A stretch of DNA of 64,000 nt from Actinopolymorpha rutila (GCF_013407855.1 NZ_JACBZH010000001.1:6324001-6388000), one strand, 5' to 3'; numbered from the stretch's first letter, positions 43,825-52,971 are shown. Notes: generated by a model not told the origin, from the letters alone. A program made the numbers and translations.

Positions 43825-44851
43825 CGGCCGCGAGGTGGTTCCCGCCGCGATCCGTTGCCTGGACCTCGCAGCCGCCCGCCACGGCTTCGGGCTGGCATGG
43901 AGGGAGTACGACTGGGGCTCGGACCACTACCGCCGGCACGGCGCGATGATGCCACCGGACGGCCTGGACCGGCTGCACGCGCACGACGCCATCTTCCTCG
44001 GCGCGGTCGGCGCGCCGGACATCCCCGACACCGAAACCCTGTGGGGCCTGCTGATCCCGATCCGGCGCAGGTTCAGCCAGTACGTCAACCTCCGGCCGGT
44101 GCGTACGCTGCCCGGCGTGCCCAGCCCGGTGCGCGGCGCGGACACCATGGACCTGGTGATCGTCCGGGAGAACGTCGAGGGCGAGTACTCCGAGGTCGGC
44201 GGGCGGATCTACCGCGGCGAACCGGCCGAGGCGGCGATCCAGGAGGCGGTGTTCACCCGCACCGGCATCACCCGGGTGGCGGCGTTCGCGGCCGAGCTCG
44301 CCGCCGGGCGGCGCGGCCTGGTCACCTCCGTCACCAAGTCCAACGGCATCGTGCACACCATGCCCTTCTGGGACGAGGTGGTGGAGCAGACGCTGGCCGG
44401 CCGGCCGGGCGTACGGCTGGAGAAGATCCTGGTGGACGCGATGGCGGCCAAGCTCGTGCTGGCCCCGACCGCGTTCGACGTCATCGTGGCGTCCAACCTG
44501 TTCGGCGACATCCTCTCCGACCTCGCGGGCGCGATCGCCGGGTCGATCGGGGTCGCGCCGAGCGCCAACCTCAATCCCGAACGCGACCACCCGTCGATGT
44601 TCGAGCCGGTGCACGGGTCCGCGCCCGACATCGCCGGGCAGGGCGTCGCCAACCCGGTCGGCCAGCTGTGGGCCGGTGCGATGATGCTCGACCATCTGGG
44701 TGAGCCGGCCGCCGCCGCGGACGTGGTGGCGGCGTTCGAGGCCGTGCTCGCCGCCGGCGTTCGTACGCCCGACCTCGGCGGGACGGCCGGCACGGAGGAG
44801 TTCACCGCCGCGGTTGCCCGACACCTCGGCGAGGCGCCCGCTCCGCACTGA
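43709..44851 (+). CDS. tartrate/D-malate dehydrogenase-type beta-decarboxylating dehydrogenase
   Basis: Member of the isocitrate/isopropylmalate dehydrogenase family, 380 aa. These enzymes oxidise and decarboxylate (2R)-hydroxyacids with NAD and a divalent metal. Motifs are VAVIAGDGIGREVV, VNLRPVRTLPG, IVRENVEGEYSEVGG (the ENxEGEYS form is typical of tartrate and D-malate enzymes), the catalytic lysine in TSVTKSNGI and metal aspartates in FDVIVASNLFGDILSDL. The only ATG or GTG before the core is ATG 43709, giving an unusually long 25-residue leader that overlaps the divergent ABC gene. The 3' end overlaps the convergent ROK gene by 50 bases. The neighbourhood points to hydroxyacid or sugar-acid catabolism. 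Confidence 0.88.
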   Translation: MSANTPRTVTATTDRHNGISADPTGARVHDVAVIAGDGIGREVVPAAIRCLDLAAARHGFGLAWREYDWGSDHYRRHGAMMPPDGLDRLHAHDAIFLGAVGAPDIPDTETLWGLLIPIRRRFSQYVNLRPVRTLPGVPSPVRGADTMDLVIVRENVEGEYSEVGGRIYRGEPAEAAIQEAVFTRTGITRVAAFAAELAAGRRGLVTSVTKSNGIVHTMPFWDEVVEQTLAGRPGVRLEKILVDAMAAKLVLAPTAFDVIVASNLFGDILSDLAGAIAGSIGVAPSANLNPERDHPSMFEPVHGSAPDIAGQGVANPVGQLWAGAMMLDHLGEPAAAADVVAAFEAVLAAGVRTPDLGGTAGTEEFTAAVARHLGEAPAPH

Positions 44852-46115
44852 CCGGCGCACCGGCATCCCCGGCACCGCGGGTCTCGAACCAGTCGAGCAG
44901 GCGGGGTTCCACGTCGTCCAGCCCACGGCGGACCGCGCCGAGCACCACCGCCCGCTCGCCGAGGGCCGAGGCCGCGACCCGAGGCGGGGTGGCGATCCGG
45001 CCGCGCAGCAACCGCTGGGTGATCCGGCGCAACGGGTCGACCAGCACCTCGTCGGCCGCAGTGCCGCCGCCGATGACGACGAGCTCCGGGCTCACCAGCA
45101 ACGCCACCGTCACCAGGGCGTATCCCGCGCCGGCCACGAAACGTTCCAGCGCCGCGCGTGCCTCGCGTGACCCGCCGGACGCCGCGTCGATCAGCGGCCT
45201 GGTCTCCACCCCCCACGACAGGCTCTCCCGGTCCTCGGGCCGGCGCAGGCTGTGCCGGCTGGGCCTGCGGCTCCCCCAGCCGACGAACTCCGTCACCAGT
45301 TCCGCGCTGGCCCGGGCCACGTCACCGCGGGCCGTACGCGACTCCTCCCACAGGTCGAGGAAGCCGAGCTCGCCGGCCCCGCCGCCGTGCCCGCGCAGCA
45401 GTCGCCCGTCGACCACGAACCCCGCGCCCGTACGAGAACCCAGCAGCAGGAACGCGATGTCGCGGCACCCCACGGCCACTCCCCGCCACGCCTCGCCGAC
45501 CGCGGCCAGGTTGGCGTCGTTCTCCACCAGGACCGGGCAGCCGAACGCCGACCGCAGCGAGGCGGCGAGGTCCAGGTCGGACCACTCCGGCAGCGCCGTG
45601 CAGAAGCGCACCCGGCCGGCATCGGCGTCCACCGTGCCGGGCGTACCGACCACCGCGGTCAGCACGTCGCCGGCGCGCACGCCGGCCGCGGCCAGCACCG
45701 CGCGAACGGTCGCCCGCACCACCCGCAGCCGGCACCGGCGACCGGCCTCGCGGTCGACGCCTCTGGTGCGCTCGGCAACCAGGTCGCCGGCCAGGTCGGC
45801 GACGGCCGCGTGCACCGACTCCTCGGCCACGTCCACCCCGAGCAGGTGGCCGGCGCCGGCACGGAAGCAGAACCGCCGGGCCGGGCGCCCGCGTCGCGGC
45901 CGGGCAGGTGCGGACGCGGGGCCGCTCGCCTCCACCACGGCGCCCATCCGCACCAGGTCGGCCATCGCCGCGTCGACGGTGGGCCGGGACAGCTCGGTGC
46001 TCGTGGCGACCTCCGCGACGCTCCAGTCGACCTCGGTGCCGCGCAGGGTGTCGAGAACCGTGCGCGCGTTGATGCGCCGCAGCAGGGCCGGTGTCGCGGG
46101 GTCGCTTACCTGCAA
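44802..46115 (-). CDS. ROK-family transcriptional regulator
   Basis: A 437-aa regulator. The N-terminal winged helix (about 10-70, SVAEVATSTELSRPTVDAAM) is followed by a ROK domain with the ATP site LLGVDVAEESVHAAVADL, VENDANLAAVGE and GAGFVVDGRLLRG. The zinc-site cysteine cluster found in many ROK kinases is not seen, fitting a regulator rather than a kinase. It is divergent from the second importer operon, so it probably represses that operon and responds to a sugar or sugar derivative. Confidence 0.88.
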   Translation of the reverse strand: MQVSDPATPALLRRINARTVLDTLRGTEVDWSVAEVATSTELSRPTVDAAMADLVRMGAVVEASGPASAPARPRRGRPARRFCFRAGAGHLLGVDVAEESVHAAVADLAGDLVAERTRGVDREAGRRCRLRVVRATVRAVLAAAGVRAGDVLTAVVGTPGTVDADAGRVRFCTALPEWSDLDLAASLRSAFGCPVLVENDANLAAVGEAWRGVAVGCRDIAFLLLGSRTGAGFVVDGRLLRGHGGGAGELGFLDLWEESRTARGDVARASAELVTEFVGWGSRRPSRHSLRRPEDRESLSWGVETRPLIDAASGGSREARAALERFVAGAGYALVTVALLVSPELVVIGGGTAADEVLVDPLRRITQRLLRGRIATPPRVAASALGERAVVLGAVRRGLDDVEPRLLDWFETRGAGDAGAPVSAERAPRRGVGQPRR

Positions 46116-46245
46116 GGGTCCTCACTCCTCCGTGGCAAACCTCGACAGGATGGACGGTGCCGCCTGGCTGTGGTCACCAGCATCACGACCGGGACGGGCC
46201 GACAGTGCCCCGGACGGCGGAAACGGTCAGTAATTTCACAAGGGC

Positions 46246-46255
46246 TTTACCTAAA
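46246..46255. promoter_or_regulatory. candidate ROK operator
   Basis: TTTACCTAAA (TTTA-CC-TAAA) is a short perfect inverted repeat in the 346-base gap between the ROK gene and the importer operon. ROK regulators generally bind AT-rich TTTA/TAAA-type palindromes, so this is a candidate site. Promoter hexamers in 46116-46320 are not clear. Confidence 0.35.
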
Positions 46256-46320
46256 CAAGGCTTGCTATCGCCACGTCGGCGCGGGAATCTCGGACGCACA
46301 GCAAGATCGATCCGACGCTG

Positions 46321-46423
46321 CACCAGTTCTGTTCCACCAGTTCCGCTGCACCAGTTGTGGTCCACCAGCTCCGCTGCACCAGTTCTTCAGGTACCAGCTC
46401 CGCTCCACCAGTTCTTCAGGTAC
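46321..46423. repeat. 14-bp tandem repeat array before the importer operon
   Basis: Seven units begin with CACCAG or TACCAG at 46321, 46335, 46349, 46363, 46377, 46392 and 46406, spaced 14-15 bp apart. The consensus is CACCAGTTCYKCTG. The last part is a higher-order 29-bp duplication: 46364-46394 and 46393-46423 differ at a single base and both end TTCTTCAGGTAC. The array ends 38 bases before the SBP start, so it is most likely in the mRNA leader or overlaps the promoter. No CRISPR-like spacers are present. Confidence 0.85.
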
Positions 46424-46461
46424 GCCCGTCCCGGCGCGCAGGCACAGACGGTGAGGACGCG

Positions 46462-48135
46462 ATGAAACGATCGGCAGTTGTACGACTTCTCGTGGGTGCG
46501 TGCGGCCTGGCAATGGCCGCGACCGCCTGCGGCGGGCAGTCCGGTGGGGGCGGCGGCTCGGCGGGTGCCAGCACGCTGTCGGTGGTGAACGCCTCCGGCG
46601 CGTTGTGGACCTGCAACTTCAACCCCTACGCGCCCGCCTCCGGGCAGACCGCCGGTGCGGTGTGGGAGCCACTGATCTACGTCAACACCCTGACCGGCAA
46701 GGAGAAGCCCTGGCTGGCCACGGGCTACAAGTGGAGCCCGGACCGCAAGGAGCTCACCTTCACCACCCGGTCGGGAGTGAAGTGGACCGACGGAAAGCCG
46801 TTCACCGCCAAGGACGTCGCCTACACCTTCAACGCCGCCAAGGCCAACGACGCACTGGACAGCTACGCCCTGTGGGGCGAGGGCGTCCTCGACAGCGTGA
46901 CCGCGGTGAACGACACGACGGTGAAGTTCCGGTTCAAGCGGGTGTCCACCTCGTCGTTCTACTACATCGCCGGCCAGACCTGGATCCTGCCCGAACACGT
47001 GTGGAGCAAGGTCAAGGACCCGGTGAAGGAGATGATGCGCAAGCCTGTCGGCACCGGGCCCTACACCGTCGGCTCGTGTACGCCGCAGGCCGTCACCTAC
47101 ACAAAGAACACCAACTACTGGCAGAAGGGCAAGCCCAAGGTCGACAAGGTGCTCTACCCCGCCTTCGTCGACAACCAGCCGGCCAACCGCTACCTCGCGC
47201 AGGGCAAGGGCGACTGGGGCGGCCAGTTCGTACCGAACATCGACAACTACTGGGTCGCCAAGGACAAGGCGCACCGCAAGTACTGGTATCCGCCGAGCGG
47301 CAACGTCTACATCGGCATCAACAGCGCCAAGCCCTACCTGGGTGACAAGCGGGTCCGCCAGGCGCTGTCGTACGCCGTGGACCGGGACAAGGTGTCCAGC
47401 GACGCGATGTACGGCTACCAGCCGCCGGCCAACCAGGCCGCGATTCCCACACCCACGTTCAAGGACTGGCTGGACCAGGCCGCGGTGTCGAAGTACGACT
47501 ACGGCTTCGACCCGGCGAAGGTGGCGAGCAAACTCCAGGCGGCCGGCTTCACCAAGGGGCCGGACGGCATGTTCAGGACGCCGGACGGCAAGCCGTTCAA
47601 GCTGAGCATCATCAACAACGGCGGCTTCACCGACTGGGTGGCCGCGGTGCAGGTGCTCACGGCGAGCTTCAAGAAGGCCGGCGTCGCGGTGGAGGCGCTC
47701 AACCTCAACGGCAACGAGTACAACCGCCGGCTGAGCCAGGGACAGTTCGACCTGGCGTACATGTCGGCGAGCACCGGCCCGACGCCGTACTACGAACTCC
47801 GCGACGTCCTCTACGGCGCCTACGCCAAGCCCGTCGGCCAGGACACCAGCCGCAACTACGAACGCTGGAAGGACAACGCCACCGACACCCTGATCCGCAA
47901 GTACGACACGATGACCGACCAGCAGGCCCAGATCGGCGTGGTCAAGCAACTGGAGCAGGTCATGCTGGAGCAGGTGCCGGTCATCCCGGTCACCCAGTCG
48001 GTCTCGTGGAGTCAGATGGACAGCACGAGGTTCACCAACTGGCCGACGAAGCAGAACCCCTACGCCAACCCGGCGCCGTACGCCGCGCCCGACTGGGCTG
48101 TCGTCCTGCTCAACCTCAAGCCCGTGCAGAAGTGA
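46462..48135 (+). CDS. Opp/Dpp-type ABC importer, solute-binding lipoprotein
   Basis: SBP_bac_5 receptor of 557 aa. The signal peptide ends in a lipobox AATAC (C23), followed by a Gly/Ser linker. The family motif KWTDGKPFTAKDVAYTF lies near residues 108-124, and QALSYAVDRDKV near 295-310. ATG 46462 has GAGGA six bases upstream. It heads a five-gene operon identical in order to the one at 2-5836. The mature N-terminus LSVVNASGALWTCNFNPY parallels LMLANGDGSDVGICNPY of the first SBP, so the two systems are paralogous. The carbohydrate-related neighbours suggest an oligosaccharide or glycoside ligand (inference). Confidence 0.92.
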   Translation: MKRSAVVRLLVGACGLAMAATACGGQSGGGGGSAGASTLSVVNASGALWTCNFNPYAPASGQTAGAVWEPLIYVNTLTGKEKPWLATGYKWSPDRKELTFTTRSGVKWTDGKPFTAKDVAYTFNAAKANDALDSYALWGEGVLDSVTAVNDTTVKFRFKRVSTSSFYYIAGQTWILPEHVWSKVKDPVKEMMRKPVGTGPYTVGSCTPQAVTYTKNTNYWQKGKPKVDKVLYPAFVDNQPANRYLAQGKGDWGGQFVPNIDNYWVAKDKAHRKYWYPPSGNVYIGINSAKPYLGDKRVRQALSYAVDRDKVSSDAMYGYQPPANQAAIPTPTFKDWLDQAAVSKYDYGFDPAKVASKLQAAGFTKGPDGMFRTPDGKPFKLSIINNGGFTDWVAAVQVLTASFKKAGVAVEALNLNGNEYNRRLSQGQFDLAYMSASTGPTPYYELRDVLYGAYAKPVGQDTSRNYERWKDNATDTLIRKYDTMTDQQAQIGVVKQLEQVMLEQVPVIPVTQSVSWSQMDSTRFTNWPTKQNPYANPAPYAAPDWAVVLLNLKPVQK

Positions 48136-48148
48136 CGAAGGCGCTGGT

Positions 48149-49135
48149 ATGCCCCGACTGATCCGCCGGCTGGAGTTCTTCGTCGTCACGTTCTGGGCAG
48201 CGGTGAGCATCAACTTCCTGCTGCCCAGGATGATGCCCGGAGACCCGATCCAGCAGATGATGGCCCGGATGAAGGGCCAGATCACCGGTTCCCGACGACA
48301 CTCACTGGAGGTGATGCTGGGCCTGAACACGCACGAACCCCTGTGGAAGCAGTACATCTCCTACTGGGGCCAGGTGTTCAGGTTCGACTTCGGCTCCTCC
48401 ATCACCTACTTCCCCGACAGCGTGACCAGCGTGATCTCGATCGCGATCCCGTGGACGCTGGGTCTGGTCGGGGTCACCACGGTCCTCGCGTTCGTCCTCG
48501 GCACCCTGCTGGGCGCGGTCGCGGCCTGGCGGCGCGGCGGGGTGCTCGACAGCGTGCTGCCGCCGGTGTTCATCGTGGTGGGTGCGCTGCCGTTCTTCTG
48601 GGTGGGACTGCTGTTCCTGTACGTCTTCGGCGTCCTGCTTCCGTGGGCACCGATCGGGTTCGGGTACGACATCACCGCCGGCCAGTTGTCGCTCAACTGG
48701 CAGACGATCAGCCAGATCGTGTCGCACGCGCTGCTGCCGGCCACGGTGATCGTGCTGACCTCCATCGGCGGCTGGATCCTCACCATGCGCAACACGATGA
48801 TCGGCGTGCTGTCGGAGGACTACGTGAAGATGGCGCGGGCGAAGGGACTGCCCTCCGGCCGGATCATGTTGCAGTACGCCAGCCGCAACGCGATCCTGCC
48901 CAACCTCACCGGCTTCGCCATGTCGCTCGGCTTCGTCATCAGCGGCGCACTGCTGGTGGAGCTGGTGTTCACCTACCCGGGGGTCGGCTACCTGCTGGTG
49001 CAGGCGGTGACCGGGCAGGACTACCCGTTGATGCAGGCGTTGTTCCTGCTCATCACCGCCGCGACGCTGGTCTCGGTCCTCATCGCCGACGCCGTGACGT
49101 ACGTCCTCGATCCCCGGACCCGAGGCAGGGCGTGA
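48149..49135 (+). CDS. ABC importer permease, DppB/OppB type
   Basis: First permease of the second importer, 328 aa, starting 13 bases after the SBP gene. Features are the first helix (VVTFWAAVSINFLLPRMMPGDP), a periplasmic loop and about five further helices, with the coupling-loop region YVKMARAKGLPS. The stop shares one base with the next start (TGATG at 49133-49137), giving tight coupling to its partner permease. Confidence 0.93.
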   Translation: MPRLIRRLEFFVVTFWAAVSINFLLPRMMPGDPIQQMMARMKGQITGSRRHSLEVMLGLNTHEPLWKQYISYWGQVFRFDFGSSITYFPDSVTSVISIAIPWTLGLVGVTTVLAFVLGTLLGAVAAWRRGGVLDSVLPPVFIVVGALPFFWVGLLFLYVFGVLLPWAPIGFGYDITAGQLSLNWQTISQIVSHALLPATVIVLTSIGGWILTMRNTMIGVLSEDYVKMARAKGLPSGRIMLQYASRNAILPNLTGFAMSLGFVISGALLVELVFTYPGVGYLLVQAVTGQDYPLMQALFLLITAATLVSVLIADAVTYVLDPRTRGRA

Positions 49136-50139
49136 TGAGCACCGACGTCAACCACACCGGCGACACCGGCAACACCGACACCGCCGTCGAGGCAGCGGCG
49201 GGCGCCCAGGACGACGACACCCGCCACCGGAGCGCGATCGGCCAGTTGCTCGGCTCGATCGCGCACAATCCCAAGGCGCTCACCGGCGCCGCCATACTGG
49301 GTCTGTTCGTCGTGGTCGCGGTGTTCGCGCCGCTGATCGCGCCGTACGACCCGCACGCCACCGACTACGGCCGCGGCGTCGGACCCAGCGGGGCGCACTG
49401 GCTGGGCACCACGACGTACGGCCAGGACGTGTTCTCCCAACTGGTGTACGGCACCCGGCAGTCGCTGCTGATCGCGTTCCTCGTCGGCGGGGTGGCGACC
49501 GTGGTGTCGGCGCTCATCGGCGTGGGCGCGGCGTACGTCGGCAACCTCGTCGACCACGGGCTGTCCCTGCTCACCGACATCTTCCTGGTGATCCCGGGCC
49601 TGCCGCTGCTGATCGTCATCTCCTCCTACATCCGCGGCGGCGGCATCATGGTGATGGTCGGCGTCATCGCGGTGACCAGCTGGGCCTACGGCGCGCGGCA
49701 GTTCCGGGCGCAGGCGCTGTCGCTGCGCAACCGGGAGTTCCTGGACGCGGCCCGGGTGCGCGGTGAACGCACCTCCTACACCGTGGTGTTCGAGATCCTG
49801 CCCACCATGTCCGGACTGCTGGTGGCCAACTTCCTCGGCGCCGCGGTGTACGGCGTGCTGGCGGTCGCGGGCCTGCAGTTCATCGGGCTCGGCGACATCA
49901 CCTCGATCAGCTGGGGCAGCATGATGCACTGGGCGGAGAACAACGAGGCCCTGCAGGCGGGAACGCCGCTGTGGGACCTCGCGCCCGGCCTGTGCATCGC
50001 CCTGCTCGGGGCCAGCTTCTCGCTGATCAACTACGCCTTCGACGAGGTGAGCAACCCCGCCCTGCGCCCGCCGCGGCGGCGCCGAGTTCGCGGGGACCGG
50101 AAGGAGGTGGCCGGTGCAACCACTGTCCAGCAGGCCTGA
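49135..50139 (+). CDS. ABC importer permease, DppC/OppC type
   Basis: Second permease, 334 aa. ATG 49135 overlaps the upstream stop by one base. The N-terminus is a hydrophilic Asp/Thr-rich segment of about 35 residues, followed by the first helix, a LGTTTYGQDVFSQLVYGTR element and the transport domain with the coupling loop FLDAARVRGE. A basic tail (PPRRRRVRGDRKE) ends the protein. The ATPase gene starts within its last 26 bases. Confidence 0.93.
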   Translation: MSTDVNHTGDTGNTDTAVEAAAGAQDDDTRHRSAIGQLLGSIAHNPKALTGAAILGLFVVVAVFAPLIAPYDPHATDYGRGVGPSGAHWLGTTTYGQDVFSQLVYGTRQSLLIAFLVGGVATVVSALIGVGAAYVGNLVDHGLSLLTDIFLVIPGLPLLIVISSYIRGGGIMVMVGVIAVTSWAYGARQFRAQALSLRNREFLDAARVRGERTSYTVVFEILPTMSGLLVANFLGAAVYGVLAVAGLQFIGLGDITSISWGSMMHWAENNEALQAGTPLWDLAPGLCIALLGASFSLINYAFDEVSNPALRPPRRRRVRGDRKEVAGATTVQQA

Positions 50140-51136
50140 CACCACACCGGACTCGCGTCAAGCACTGCTTGACGTCGACGACCTGGTGGTGGACTACGGC
50201 GTGCACGAGCCGGTCCGCGCGGTCGACCACGTGAGCCTGCGGGTGCGCCGGGGTGAGTTCGTCGGCATCGTCGGGGAGTCCGGGTGCGGCAAGTCCACCT
50301 TGCTGTACGCGGTGGCCCGGCTGCTCAGCCCGCCCGCGCGCATCGTGTCCGGGCAGGTCGACTTCGCCGGGCACCAGATGGTCCAGCTCACCGAGGACGA
50401 GCTGCGGCCGATCCGCTGGCGCGACTACTCCGTGGTGATGCAGAGCGCGATGAACGCGCTCAATCCCGTTCTCAGCATCGGCGCCCAACTGCGGGACGCG
50501 ATGGCCGCGCACGAACGCGTCCCGGCCGCACAGATGCGGCAGCGATCGGAGGAGGTGCTGCGGCTGGTCGGCATCGACCCCATCCACCTCACCAGCTATC
50601 CGCACCAGCTGTCCGGCGGCATGCGACAGCGCGCGATGATCGCGATGGCGCTGGTGTTCCGGCCCGACCTGATCATCATGGACGAGCCGACGTCCGCGCT
50701 CGACGTGGTGGCCCAGCGGTCGCTGATGCGGCGGGTGAAGGCGCTGCAGGAGGAGTTCGGGTTCGCGGTGCTGTTCGTCACCCACGACATGTCGCTGGTC
50801 AGCCACTACTCCGATCGGCTGGCGATCATGTACGCGGGGCAGATGGTCGAGCTCGGCCCGACCCGCGAGGTGTTCGCGCACGCCCGGCACCCGTACAGCA
50901 CGGGTCTGCTCGGCGCGTTCCCCTCCCTGCGTGGTGAGCGACGGGAGCTGACCGGCATCCCGGGCGCTCCGCCGGACCTGCGCCATCCTCCGCGCGGTTG
51001 CCGTTTCCAGCCGCGCTGCCCGAAGGTGATGGACGTCTGCCGCGAGGACCCGCCGCCCTACCAGGTCGGTGGCACCGATCTCGTCCGCTGCCACCTCTAC
51101 GGACCCGACGCGTCCGAACGACAGGAGTCGCGATGA
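50114..51136 (+). CDS. ABC importer ATPase, DppD/OppD type
   Basis: Nucleotide-binding subunit, 340 aa, started by GTG 50114 with AGGAGGTGG just upstream inside the permease gene. It has Walker A GESGCGKST, signature QLSGGMRQR, Walker B LIIMDEPTSALD and H-loop VTHDMS. The C-terminal oligopeptide-transporter extension includes CRFQPRCPKVMDVC. It forms the ATPase pair with the product at 51133, whose start overlaps this stop (ATGA). Confidence 0.94.
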   Translation: MQPLSSRPDTTPDSRQALLDVDDLVVDYGVHEPVRAVDHVSLRVRRGEFVGIVGESGCGKSTLLYAVARLLSPPARIVSGQVDFAGHQMVQLTEDELRPIRWRDYSVVMQSAMNALNPVLSIGAQLRDAMAAHERVPAAQMRQRSEEVLRLVGIDPIHLTSYPHQLSGGMRQRAMIAMALVFRPDLIIMDEPTSALDVVAQRSLMRRVKALQEEFGFAVLFVTHDMSLVSHYSDRLAIMYAGQMVELGPTREVFAHARHPYSTGLLGAFPSLRGERRELTGIPGAPPDLRHPPRGCRFQPRCPKVMDVCREDPPPYQVGGTDLVRCHLYGPDASERQESR

Positions 51137-52146
51137 CCGCCGCGTCGACGCCACCACGTCCGGACGGCCCGGTGCTGCGCGCCACCAACCTCACCCGGCA
51201 CTTCCGTGTCGGCGGCCGGCTGGGCCGCAACACCCTGCACGCCGTGGACGGGGTGGAGCTCACGATCGGGCGGCGCGAGATCGTCGCGCTGGTGGGTGAG
51301 AGCGGCAGCGGCAAGAGCACCGTGGCCAGGTTGCTCGCGATGCTGCACCCGGTGACCGCGGGCGAGATCCACTACCACGGCCGGCCGGTGGGTTCGCTGC
51401 GCGGCCGCCGGCAGCGCCTGGATTACCGCCGCCGGGTGCAGATGGTCTTCCAGGACCCCTACAGCTCGCTGAGCCCGGTCTATCCCGTCTCGCACGCGAT
51501 CGTGCGTTCGCTGCGGCTGCACCGCGGCGACCTGTCCACGACCGAGCGCACGAAGGAGGCCGAACGCCTGCTCGGCCTCGTCGGGCTCACCCCGCCCGGT
51601 GAGGTGATGCGGAAGTACCCGCACGAGCTGAGCGGCGGGCAGCGGCAGCGGGTCGGGTTCGCGGCGGCGCTGGCCTGCCGGCCGGAGGTGATCCTGGCCG
51701 ACGAACCGGTGTCGATGCTGGACGTCTCGATCCGGATCGGCCTGCTCAACCTGATGGCCAGGCTGCGCGAACAGGAGGACGTGTCGTTCCTCTACATCAC
51801 CCACGACCTGGCCAGCGCACGCTACGTCGCCGACCGGATGATGGTGATGTACGCCGGGCAGGTGGTGGAGAGCGGGCCGGCCGAGCAGGTGCTCGCCGAC
51901 CCGCGTCATCCGTACACCCAACTGCTGCTGTCGGCCGCACCGGATCCGGACGCGATGCGGGAGGAGAGCGGCCCGGACGACTACGGCGAGCCGCCCCGGG
52001 TCGTCGACCCCGAGGAGGGCTGCCGGTTCCGTCCGCGTTGCCCGCTGGCGATTCCGGTGTGCGAGACCGTCACACCGCCGCTCGGCGAGCTGACCCCGGG
52101 CCACTCCGCGGCCTGCCACGTCGCGGCCCTGCACACGTCCGGCTGA
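51133..52146 (+). CDS. ABC importer ATPase, DppF/OppF type
   Basis: Last gene of the second importer operon, 337 aa. It has Walker A GESGSGKST, signature ELSGGQRQR, Walker B VILADEPVSMLD and H-loop ITHDL. The C-terminus has the GCRFRPRCPLAIPVC cysteine motif. The ribosome binding site CAGGAG lies within the previous gene. Its TGA stop (52144-52146) directly abuts the stop of the convergent PhyH gene, leaving no intergenic base (TGATCA). Confidence 0.94.
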   Translation: MTAASTPPRPDGPVLRATNLTRHFRVGGRLGRNTLHAVDGVELTIGRREIVALVGESGSGKSTVARLLAMLHPVTAGEIHYHGRPVGSLRGRRQRLDYRRRVQMVFQDPYSSLSPVYPVSHAIVRSLRLHRGDLSTTERTKEAERLLGLVGLTPPGEVMRKYPHELSGGQRQRVGFAAALACRPEVILADEPVSMLDVSIRIGLLNLMARLREQEDVSFLYITHDLASARYVADRMMVMYAGQVVESGPAEQVLADPRHPYTQLLLSAAPDPDAMREESGPDDYGEPPRVVDPEEGCRFRPRCPLAIPVCETVTPPLGELTPGHSAACHVAALHTSG

Positions 52147-52971
52147 TCAGGGCACCGGCTGGGCAACCGGCGGGCGGGCCGGCGCCACCGGCTGCAGGAT
52201 CCGCCGCCGGTCCGGGGTCAGCCGGTCCAGCAGCTCCGGGGAGTACTCGTAGTTGAACCTCGTACGCGCCCACGACGGGCCGTAGCGGTAGATGAGGACC
52301 CGGCGCTCGCCCGGGTTGGTCCGGCTGCTGCCGCCGTGCATCAACCCGTCCACGAACAACAGCGCGTCGCCCTTGTTCAGGTACAACGGGATCGCGCCCT
52401 CGAGGGTGTCCATCCGGTCCCCGGCCGCGTAGTCACCGGCCAGCGGGTGGGTGAAGTTGGACTTGTGGCTGCCCGGGACGACCATCGTGGCGCCGTCGCC
52501 CTCACCCACGTCGGTGAGCGCCACGATGATGTTCACCTGGCCGCAGCGGAACACGCCGTTCTTGTACTGGAAGGCACCGCGCATGGCACCCTGGAAGCCG
52601 CCGCTGTGCACCGGGTGGTGCCCACCGGAGGTCCGGATGGAGGCGATGCACTCGTCGACGAAGACGCCTTCCACGTAACACTTCTCCTCACCGGCGAAGT
52701 GTGTGACCAGGCTGATCCAGGACGGGTGGTCGACGAGGCGCTCGAACGGCTCGCCGGCCTCGACGCAGTTGTGCAGCTCGAAGCCGGTCTCGTCGGTGTA
52801 GTCGCGGCGCTGCGCGTTGCCCCACCACTGGCCGGGTGCGAGTTCGGGGAAGTTGTCGAACTCGTGGTTGAGGTCGGCCAGCAGGTCCGGCTCCACGGCG
52901 TTCTTCAGCACGAGGTAACCACGAAGGTCGAACAGGAAGTCGTCCAGCGGGGTCGGCTGCTTTCGTTCCAC
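52147..52971 (-). CDS. phytanoyl-CoA dioxygenase (PhyH) family protein with H-x-G iron site
   Basis: A 274-aa member of the PhyH family of Fe(II)/2-oxoglutarate enzymes. The distal His is H212 (GLMHGGSSRTNPGERR) and the 2-oxoglutarate arginine is in that same segment (R223 or R224). VVPGSHKSNF is a conserved family block. At the first metal site the usual HxD is replaced by H122-S123-G124 (PVHSGGF), as far as I can align it, so no carboxylate ligand is evident. Loss of that Asp is known from iron halogenases such as SyrB2, but it also appears to be a trait of a PhyH subfamily of unknown reaction. GTG 52971 has GGAG upstream. It may belong with the SDR at 53165. Confidence 0.85.
   Translation of the reverse strand: MERKQPTPLDDFLFDLRGYLVLKNAVEPDLLADLNHEFDNFPELAPGQWWGNAQRRDYTDETGFELHNCVEAGEPFERLVDHPSWISLVTHFAGEEKCYVEGVFVDECIASIRTSGGHHPVHSGGFQGAMRGAFQYKNGVFRCGQVNIIVALTDVGEGDGATMVVPGSHKSNFTHPLAGDYAAGDRMDTLEGAIPLYLNKGDALLFVDGLMHGGSSRTNPGERRVLIYRYGPSWARTRFNYEYSPELLDRLTPDRRRILQPVAPARPPVAQPVP

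Noticed and set aside
46231..46269. defined -35/-10 promoter for the second importer operon
   Set aside because: TTCACA, TTTACC and GCTATC are present, but no combination has a 16-19 base spacing, so a promoter call would be arbitrary.
46321..46423. CRISPR array
   Set aside because: Units are only 14 bp, directly adjacent with no spacers of constant length, and there are no cas genes.
52144..52149. TGATCA between convergent genes as a regulatory palindrome
   Set aside because: It is simply the two stop codons back to back.
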